A DNA stretch of 64,000 nucleotides from contig NZ_JAJEWJ010000001.1 of assembly GCF_020687765.1 (NCBI RefSeq), forward strand, positions 186,001 through 250,000, read 5' to 3'. This stretch comes from Sphingobacterium sp. FBM7-1. Lineage in GTDB: Bacteria; Bacteroidota; Bacteroidia; Sphingobacteriales; Sphingobacteriaceae. This document shows, piece after piece, positions 58,450 through 64,000 of the stretch. The notes below the pieces were generated by a model. It saw nothing but the letters and a program-made list of their open reading frames with translations, made no database searches and was not told where the DNA came from. The translations under genes were made by a program, and so were the position numbers. Each line of letters starts with the position of its first letter. Position 1 is the first letter of the stretch.

Positions 58450-59763
58450 ATGAAAGAGCGTAATAAGGAACTGATAGAGCTTATTAAAGAAGAGCTTAAA
58501 AATGCGGAGGAACTCCCTTATAAAGAGGGTGCTTGGGAGGCTTATAAATCCAGATATGAACCTGTTCGAAAAGGGAAATATAGGGCGCTTTCTTGGGTAG
58601 CAGCCGCTGCTATTGCATTAGCGGGTTTTACGTTCCTATTCCTTAATCCGGTGGATTCGCCGGATACTGTTACGGTCGTGGAATCGCAGCAGCAGCGCTT
58701 GCCGTTAAATCAGCCTACCGCTCCGACTACGGTAGAATCCGAAGATGAAGCGTTGCGAACAGCAGCAAATGCCGATCTGAGGGTGTCTATGAACGAAAGT
58801 ATTCCAAAGAGCCCATTGTCTGTCGCGGCGATACCGGATAGGGGAGCACTAGAGCGCGTCCACTTGCCTGCGGCCAACGAGGCACCCTGGCGGAGCCAAA
58901 CATTCGATGTAGCAGCTATCCCAGCACCAGAGCGGCTGTCTGTTCCAGTGCGAGAAAAACCACTTGCCACCTTTTCATGGGATGATGATTTGATACCTGG
59001 TGAACAAATAAATCCTAATTTTGCTTATCAAAGCGAGGCAGCTCGTCAGGTATCACCCAAAAAAGTACGTCTTACCGATCGGTTGGAACTCGGGGCCTTT
59101 GTAAGTCCTTCCACAACCGATCGGAGTTTTGATCTTGGTGGCGGACTTGTTTTCGCTTATCGATTTAATGATAAGCTCGCTCTGCGCACCGGTGCATCCT
59201 TTAATCAATACGAAGTCGCGATGCTGCAATCGCAGGTGCGGCAAATAGGAGAGGAAATGAAACAAGCTTCGGCCCCGATAAAGAATACGGACAAACTGAT
59301 TTCCAAAGAGGCCTCTTCCTTACGGACCAATAGCTTCTTTATGCCCAATTTAAACGCGGTTACAGGCAAGGTACAGACCCTAGATATCCCTTTAGAAATA
59401 CGATATAATCTCACGAAAGAGTTTTATGCAACAGGAGGGGTTTCCTATGCCGCGGTTTTGTTTCAAGAGCGTTTTGATCATTATGAAGAATCTGCTGGTA
59501 TACCAACCTATTCCAGCGCTTCCGACTCACCAGAACCTGTCGAGAATCCGGTGACCACGATAAGTACTACCCAAGCAAGTGCTTATGAAAACATCGATAA
59601 TGGTTTTGGCGGATTTGTGAACTTTTCCATCGGCCGACGTGTAAACATGGGAAAAACCTTAAAAGTTTCGATCGAGCCGTTCGTAAAACTGCCGGTAGGT
59701 CAATTTAAACGCGCCGATATGAATTACACTAACGGGGGCATACGTATTATGACCAGTTTTTAA
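58450..59763 (+). CDS. inner-membrane anchored protein with C-terminal beta-barrel region
   Basis: This 437-residue protein has a short cytoplasmic N-terminus (MKERNKELIELIKEELKNA), a single membrane helix (about residues 45-64, ALSWVAAAAIALAGFTFLFL), a disordered Pro/Ser/Thr-rich linker (about 65-210), and from about residue 210 an outer-membrane barrel-like pattern (KVRLTDRLELGAFVSPSTTD, FDLGGGLVFAYRFNDKLALRT, then YATGGVSYAAVLFQERF and a final strand RVNMGKTLKVSIEPFVKL). If this reading is right, one chain spans both membranes. It is cotranscribed with the sigma factor, so the N-terminus may act as anti-sigma. The barrel end is the less certain part. Confidence 0.65.
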   Translation: MKERNKELIELIKEELKNAEELPYKEGAWEAYKSRYEPVRKGKYRALSWVAAAAIALAGFTFLFLNPVDSPDTVTVVESQQQRLPLNQPTAPTTVESEDEALRTAANADLRVSMNESIPKSPLSVAAIPDRGALERVHLPAANEAPWRSQTFDVAAIPAPERLSVPVREKPLATFSWDDDLIPGEQINPNFAYQSEAARQVSPKKVRLTDRLELGAFVSPSTTDRSFDLGGGLVFAYRFNDKLALRTGASFNQYEVAMLQSQVRQIGEEMKQASAPIKNTDKLISKEASSLRTNSFFMPNLNAVTGKVQTLDIPLEIRYNLTKEFYATGGVSYAAVLFQERFDHYEESAGIPTYSSASDSPEPVENPVTTISTTQASAYENIDNGFGGFVNFSIGRRVNMGKTLKVSIEPFVKLPVGQFKRADMNYTNGGIRIMTSF

Positions 59764-59784
59764 AGCAGGGAGACGAATCCCCCG

Positions 59785-60399
59785 CTATATTTGGTCAATA
59801 CGCACCCAACCCATGCCAGCGGCAATAGCGCCCTGTACACCCGGGTCACCATCTTCAAAAACTAGACAGTCTTCTGGCGCGACGCCGAGTTGCTCAGCAG
59901 CCAACAGAAAAGGCTGTGGAGAAGGTTTACCTTCTGGTGTTTCGCCAGCGCATACCAAGGTTTCGAATTTTCCCGTCACTTTAATGACATCAAGCGTAAT
60001 AGATACCGTAGCGCGTGATCCCCCAGAAACAATGCCGATTTTCTTTTTACCTACGTGTTCTAAGAGGTGCTGCAGTACGTAGTCTATCGGTTCCGTTTGT
60101 TGGATAAACTCGTCTACGAAAATTCCAGATTTAGTTCGGGCGAAAGCCAAAACATCAATATCGCGTTCGTATCGACGGCCAATTTCCGCTGCAACGTCAA
60201 CCGTAGGCCAACCCGCAAGTTCTTGTACGATATCGTCGTTTAAATTATCGATCCCATGCACCGCTGCCGCGGCTACATATGCCGCTTTATGAGCAGCCAT
60301 ATTATTCGCAAGCGTTCCGTCTACATCGTATAAGAGCGCTTTATAAGGTTTCGATTTTTCTAATAAAATTTCGAATTTTTTCAGTGACTCAGCATTCAT
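59785..60399 (-). CDS. HAD-family phosphatase, beta-phosphoglucomutase-like
   Basis: This 204-residue protein starts at ATG 60399 (MNAESLKKFEILLE), five residues after a possible upstream ATG. It has the HAD motifs: DVDGTLANNMAAH (nucleophile Asp and acid Asp), the SGGSRAT motif II, and GKPSPQPFLLAAEQLGVAPEDCLVFEDGDPGVQGA (motif III and IV). A small helical cap follows the first motif, as in subfamily I. Substrate is probably a sugar phosphate. Convergent with the sigma-factor operon; the next gene upstream is the proline dehydrogenase (33 bases away). Confidence 0.85.
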   Translation of the reverse strand: MNAESLKKFEILLEKSKPYKALLYDVDGTLANNMAAHKAAYVAAAAVHGIDNLNDDIVQELAGWPTVDVAAEIGRRYERDIDVLAFARTKSGIFVDEFIQQTEPIDYVLQHLLEHVGKKKIGIVSGGSRATVSITLDVIKVTGKFETLVCAGETPEGKPSPQPFLLAAEQLGVAPEDCLVFEDGDPGVQGAIAAGMGWVRIDQI

Positions 60400-60432
60400 G
60401 CCGCAAAAATACATAAAAATGTGATAGCGACA

Positions 60433-61626
60433 CTATTTAATGGCTTTCCTCCGGGCTTTCTCCTTCATGATCAGACTCAGCTCTCGGTTTGTCTGACTAC
60501 CTACCGAAGTATTCTCCTGTGCCCGACGGAACAGATAGGGCATCACGGCTTTTACTGGGCCATAAGGCATATATTTAGCCACATTAAAACCTGCCTCCGC
60601 AAGATTAAAAGAAAGATTGTCGGACATACCCAACAATTGCGAAAAGAAGACATGCGGGTTTTTCGGAGAAATACCCCGTTGCACGATTTCTTGCGCTAAC
60701 TGAGCGGTGCTGTCTTCGTTATGGGTGCCAGCTACCAGACCTATACGATTAATATGGTTTAGACAGAATGTGATAGCCTGGTTATAATCCAGGTCACAAG
60801 CTTCTTTATTAGGTTGAATAGGTGAAGGATAGCCTTTTTCTGCGGCGCGCTGCCGTTCGATTTCCATGTAAGCACCCCGAACAATCTTCGCACCCAGATA
60901 AAAGTTTTGTGTCTGCGCATAGGCAAAGTCAGCTTGTAACGATGCAAGCTTATCGTGACGGTATAGCTGGTACGTGTTGTATACAATAACCCCCTCTTTA
61001 TTATACTTTTCCATCATCTCCCGAGCGATATCGTCAATCGTATCCTGTACCCAAGAATGTTCTGCATCGATCAGTACCGGCTGTCCAGCTGCAAAGCAAG
61101 CTTCACAAATGCGGTCTATACGGTCGTAAATCCGGCCAAACTCGGCTTTTTCTGCGGCGGACAAACTTTCTTTAGCATCCATTTTTGCCAGCAGGTCAAA
61201 CCGACCTAATCCACTTGGTTTAAAAACACAAAACGAAGTATGATCGTTTCCGCGGGCATATTGCACCGTTCGCAAGATTTCTGCACAGTTCGCATCGAAG
61301 CTTCCCTCAGCAGCCTTCCCCTCCACGGAGTAATCCAAAATGGTCGTTACCTTGGAGCGCTTTAGCTCCTTCATCGCCGGTTCACAATCCTCGATAGATT
61401 CCCCACCACAAAACTGCTTGTAAATGGTGTTGCGAATAATTCCTTCCAGCGGAAGACCGATTCTTAAACCAAAATTTGTTAATGGTGTACCGATTTTGAT
61501 GAGCGTATTGCTTGATACAAGCTTAAAAAGCCAGTAGGCTTTTTCCAAATCCATATCCGATTTATTTCGAAAAGCAATTTCCGTATTATTAAAATCTAAT
61601 TGTTCCAAATGCGTGGCACCTATCAT
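60433..61626 (-). CDS. proline dehydrogenase
   Basis: This 397-residue flavoprotein oxidises proline to pyrroline-5-carboxylate. The TIM-barrel signature is present: TTILDYSVEGKAAEG, KPSGLGRFDLLAKM, VLIDAEHSWVQDTID, KIVRGAYMEIERQRA and GLVAGTHNEDS, ending with the FAD-binding FFSQLLGMSDNLSFNLAEAG and YMPYGPVKAVMPYLFRRAQEN. It is single-domain, not the PutA fusion. Start 61626 gives MIGATHLEQLDFN. A product-using P5C dehydrogenase is not in the window. Confidence 0.9.
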   Translation of the reverse strand: MIGATHLEQLDFNNTEIAFRNKSDMDLEKAYWLFKLVSSNTLIKIGTPLTNFGLRIGLPLEGIIRNTIYKQFCGGESIEDCEPAMKELKRSKVTTILDYSVEGKAAEGSFDANCAEILRTVQYARGNDHTSFCVFKPSGLGRFDLLAKMDAKESLSAAEKAEFGRIYDRIDRICEACFAAGQPVLIDAEHSWVQDTIDDIAREMMEKYNKEGVIVYNTYQLYRHDKLASLQADFAYAQTQNFYLGAKIVRGAYMEIERQRAAEKGYPSPIQPNKEACDLDYNQAITFCLNHINRIGLVAGTHNEDSTAQLAQEIVQRGISPKNPHVFFSQLLGMSDNLSFNLAEAGFNVAKYMPYGPVKAVMPYLFRRAQENTSVGSQTNRELSLIMKEKARRKAIK

Positions 61627-61805
61627 GAGCGTAAAATAATAATGGTCAAAATTAAATAATTATTTCCAGCTATTCGTTTCTTTTCGGTAGCCGACAAGGC
61701 CGGATCGTTAACGGGAATTATCCTTTTTTTTACCGATATTATGATGGCTTGTGTAGCGATAGTGTATCTTTACAAAAACATACGTTTTAATAGAGAAAAA
61801 TAACC

Positions 61806-62012
61806 ATGCAAACATTTTCATTAAAGGGAGAGTATATCCAGTTGATACAGTTGTTAAAGGTCATGAATTGGGTCGAACACGGTGCTATGGCCCAGTTCGT
61901 GGTCGAAGAAGGCTTAGTTAAATATAACGGGCAGGTAGATTTTAGGAAAAGATTGAAAGTAAAAGTCGGAGACATCGTTGAATTTGATGGACAGCAAGTA
62001 AAAATTGTTTAA
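61806..62012 (+). CDS. S4-domain RNA-binding protein (YaaA/RlbA-type)
   Basis: This 68-residue protein is a single S4 domain: EYIQLIQLLKVMNWVEHGAMAQFVVEEGLVKYNGQVDFRKRLKVKVGDIVEFDGQQVKIV. This small family (YaaA/YbcJ) binds RNA, probably ribosomal, and is often found near recF or in core operons. The start has a purine-rich leader. It precedes aroB by 33 bases on the same strand and may be cotranscribed with it. Confidence 0.85.
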   Translation: MQTFSLKGEYIQLIQLLKVMNWVEHGAMAQFVVEEGLVKYNGQVDFRKRLKVKVGDIVEFDGQQVKIV

Positions 62013-62045
62013 TTTAGTACGCTTATATTTCAAACATCGCAATAC

Positions 62046-63119
62046 ATGACAAAACAAATCGCCAGTCTTGGTTATAACGTATTCTTCGAAGACAACTTAG
62101 AATCTTTAGCGTCGTTCATTACCGCGCGCAACTATTCCCAGATTTTGGTATTGGTGGATCGGAATACCAACGATCATTGTTTACCCATCTTACAAGCTGC
62201 CCTTTCCGAAATAACGGATTACGATATCATTGAAGTCGACCCGGGAGAAGAAAACAAAAATATTGATTTCTGTATTGGCGTTTGGAAAACGATGTTGGAT
62301 TTCGGTGCAGACCGAAAAGCACTGATGATCAATCTGGGCGGAGGAGTGGTTACCGATATGGGTGGATTCGCAGCCTCTACCTATAAGCGGGGGATAGATT
62401 TTATCCAGATTCCGACAACCCTGCTCTCCCAAGTAGACGCCTCCGTTGGCGGTAAGACGGGCATCGATTTGGACAACGTAAAAAATATTATCGGGACTTT
62501 TACCCAACCGCAGGCAGTCTTTATCAGCGGAAAATTTCTCGACACATTGGATAAACGGCAGATGCGATCCGGATTTTCCGAAGTCATCAAACACGGATTG
62601 ATTTACGATAAAGATCTGTTTTACAAGACAAAAATAGTGGATTTAGATCAAGATGATTTAAGTGATATTGTTTTTCGCTCCGTGGAAATTAAAAATGCCG
62701 TCATTACCGAAGACCCGACCGAAAAAGGACTCCGGAAAATCTTGAATTTCGGACACACCATCGGGCACGCTATTGAGGGATACTCGCTACTGCATGATAC
62801 CGATCCGCTATTACACGGAGAAGCCATTGCATTAGGCATGATCTGCGAGGCATATATTGCACACAAAGCAAACGGGCTGTCGGCCGCCGATATGGCAGCG
62901 ATCGTAGAAGCATTTGACCATCGTTTCGAACGTTATACGTTTTCCGAGGAGATCTATCCCGAACTCATCGCCTTGATGCAAAACGACAAAAAGAACGAGG
63001 GCAAAAGATTAGGCTTTGCCTTATTAAGCGAGATCGGAACCTGCGATCATACCCTTTACATCGCCGAAGAATTGATTATCGAAAGCCTGGATTTTTACAG
63101 AAACGGAAAAGCATCATGA
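62046..63119 (+). CDS. aroB: 3-dehydroquinate synthase
   Basis: This 357-residue enzyme closes the ring in the shikimate path, using NAD+ and a divalent metal. It has EVDPGEENKNIDFCIGVWKTM, NLGGGVVTDMGGFAASTYKRGIDFIQIPTTLLSQVDASVGGKTGIDL (the glycine-rich NAD loop and the metal region), MRSGFSEVIKHGLI (Glu and Lys of the active site) and LNFGHTIGHAIEG (metal-binding His). Length is normal. It overlaps the next gene by four bases (ATGA). Confidence 0.95.
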   Translation: MTKQIASLGYNVFFEDNLESLASFITARNYSQILVLVDRNTNDHCLPILQAALSEITDYDIIEVDPGEENKNIDFCIGVWKTMLDFGADRKALMINLGGGVVTDMGGFAASTYKRGIDFIQIPTTLLSQVDASVGGKTGIDLDNVKNIIGTFTQPQAVFISGKFLDTLDKRQMRSGFSEVIKHGLIYDKDLFYKTKIVDLDQDDLSDIVFRSVEIKNAVITEDPTEKGLRKILNFGHTIGHAIEGYSLLHDTDPLLHGEAIALGMICEAYIAHKANGLSAADMAAIVEAFDHRFERYTFSEEIYPELIALMQNDKKNEGKRLGFALLSEIGTCDHTLYIAEELIIESLDFYRNGKAS

Positions 63120-63841
63120 AACCTATTTTACTCACTATAATGATAACGCTACTTTCGGCACCCACCTTTGTTGGTTACAGCCAAGATCGGGTATTGGTTT
63201 TTACAAAAACGGCTGGTTTCCGCCATAAAAGCATTCCGAAAGGAGTAGCGACGGTTACCACATTATTACAAAGAGAAGGTATAAGCGTGGTACACAGTGA
63301 AGATTCCCGCTATTTCTGTACGGATAGTTTAAGTCAATTTGGCGCTGTCCTATTCTTAAGCACCACGGGCAATATATTAGATAACGAGCAGAAAGCAGCC
63401 TTTCAGCAATTTATCCGATCGGGTAAAGGCTTTGTGGGTATACACGCTGCATCCGATACCGAGTTTGAATGGCCATGGTATGGCGAACTAGTTGGGGGGT
63501 ATTTTACGCGGCATCCACAGGTGCAAGACGCCAAAATAGACATTGTTGACGGCACACATCCCTCAACCAAACATCTGCCGGCGATTTGGTGGCATAAAGA
63601 CGAATGGTACGATTTCCGAGACATACAACCTGGTTTGCATATTTTGATGACGCTCGACGAGCAAAGTTATGAAGGCGGAACCATGGGGAAGTTCCACCCC
63701 ATAGCGTGGTTTCGGGAATTTGATGGTGGGCGGACTTTTTATACCGGACTTGGGCATACCGATGAATCTTTCGATAGCATTCCTTTTCAAAAGCATATTG
63801 TGGGTGGTGTAAAGTACGTATTAAAGCATGCAGATGAATAA
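63116..63841 (+). CDS. secreted ThuA-domain protein
   Basis: This 241-residue protein has a signal peptide (MKPILLTIMITLLSAPTFVGYSQ) and a ThuA-like domain, a Class I glutamine amidotransferase fold used in sugar processing or binding: RVLVFTKTAGFRHKSIPKGV, FLSTTGNILDNEQKAAFQQFIRSGKGFVGIHAASDTEF, GGYFTRHPQVQDAKIDIVD, HKDEWYDFRDI, and WFREFDGGRTFYTGLGHTDESF. It is probably periplasmic. The stop overlaps the start of the next gene by eight bases. The overlap with aroB (ATGA) suggests one transcript. Confidence 0.88.
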   Translation: MKPILLTIMITLLSAPTFVGYSQDRVLVFTKTAGFRHKSIPKGVATVTTLLQREGISVVHSEDSRYFCTDSLSQFGAVLFLSTTGNILDNEQKAAFQQFIRSGKGFVGIHAASDTEFEWPWYGELVGGYFTRHPQVQDAKIDIVDGTHPSTKHLPAIWWHKDEWYDFRDIQPGLHILMTLDEQSYEGGTMGKFHPIAWFREFDGGRTFYTGLGHTDESFDSIPFQKHIVGGVKYVLKHADE

Positions 63842-64000
63842 ATGGCTGATTTCCTTTTTTATTTTTCTTTCCATGATGCCCTGTATGGCGCAGGATATGT
63901 CTCTTATCAAAAAAGAGTTAGATCAATCAGCTGTACTAAATAATCATGTATTTGGATTTAGCCTATATGATATCGGTCACAACCGATTTTTGCTAGGCCA
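63834..64000 (+). CDS. probable D-Ala-D-Ala carboxypeptidase/endopeptidase, N-terminal part
   Basis: Only the first 55 residues are in the window. It starts with a signal peptide (MNKWLISFFIFLSMMPCMAQ), followed by DMSLIKKELDQSAVLNNHVFGFSLYDIGHNRFLLG. A start of this kind (helix, then GFSLYD..... ) is typical of PBP4-type S13 D-alanyl-D-alanine carboxypeptidases. The catalytic SxxK lies beyond the window, so the call is by resemblance only. It overlaps the ThuA gene's end by eight bases; an alternative ATG two codons upstream exists (63828). The gene is cut by the window end. Confidence 0.5.
   Translation, partial: MNKWLISFFIFLSMMPCMAQDMSLIKKELDQSAVLNNHVFGFSLYDIGHNRFLLG

Noticed and set aside
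1..64000. CRISPR arrays and tRNA or rRNA genes
   Set aside because: No regularly spaced repeats, and no cloverleaf or rRNA segment was recognised on either strand by eye. A tRNA scan would settle it.

Overview
The window comes from a Bacteroidota chromosome, most likely Sphingobacteriaceae. The evidence is the housekeeping gene set (DUF5606 protein, S46 dipeptidyl-peptidase, RlmH, RNase Y, a ZapA neighbourhood), the weak Shine-Dalgarno leaders, and Bacteroidota-type promoters (TTG, a gap of about 16-20 nt, then TAnnTTTG).

Bases 1 to about 26496 are the right-hand part of a transposable (Mu-like) prophage; its left end and transposase lie outside the window. The early region (19-2475) encodes a zinc-ribbon protein, a RecA/DnaB-like ATPase, a replication-initiator-like protein and a GemA-like protein. 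Three separately promoted cargo or regulatory genes follow (2494-4173). A packaging/head module then runs on the minus strand (10375 back to 4182): small terminase, large terminase, gp36-like protein, a portal-MuF-nuclease fusion, gpG-like protein and a putative tail-completion protein. From 10552 the plus strand carries protease/scaffold, capsid, a lysis-type cassette, tail tube, tail chaperone with a probable -1 frameshift extension, tape measure, Dit-like, a fibre protein with a duplicated module, a tail-tip protein and a Mom-like DNA-modification gene behind a large hairpin. There is no sheath gene, so this looks like a Mu-type head joined to a siphovirus tail.

The prophage ends inside a host gene for a receiver/histidine-kinase protein, whose 3' part continues to 27544. 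The rest is ordinary chromosome. 27.5-33.5 kb holds a response regulator, radical SAM protein, cyclophilin, RadC, deoxynucleoside kinase, TrpS and MazG. 33.6-38.2 kb holds a Crp-like regulator and a TolC/HlyD/ABC-2 export operon. 38-45.9 kb holds S46 peptidase, OxyR, ClC channel, riboflavin synthase, RlmH and Nudix. 46-51 kb holds PheT, ZapB-like, ZapA, a probable 6S RNA and RNase Y. 51-57.6 kb holds two L,D-transpeptidases, TopA, Cmk and a universal stress protein. 57.8-64 kb holds a sigma factor with a predicted envelope-spanning partner, HAD phosphatase, proline dehydrogenase, AroB, ThuA and the start of a probable D-Ala-D-Ala carboxypeptidase.

The items most worth a second look are the dual-structure hairpin before mom, the nuclease domain fused to the portal, the 44-nt leader repeated before capsid and tail tube, the capsid's hydrophobic N-terminus, the lysis cassette without a recognisable endolysin, the probable 6S RNA, and the short promoter-to-terminator unit before rlmH. 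All family calls are from reading the sequence; no database search was run.
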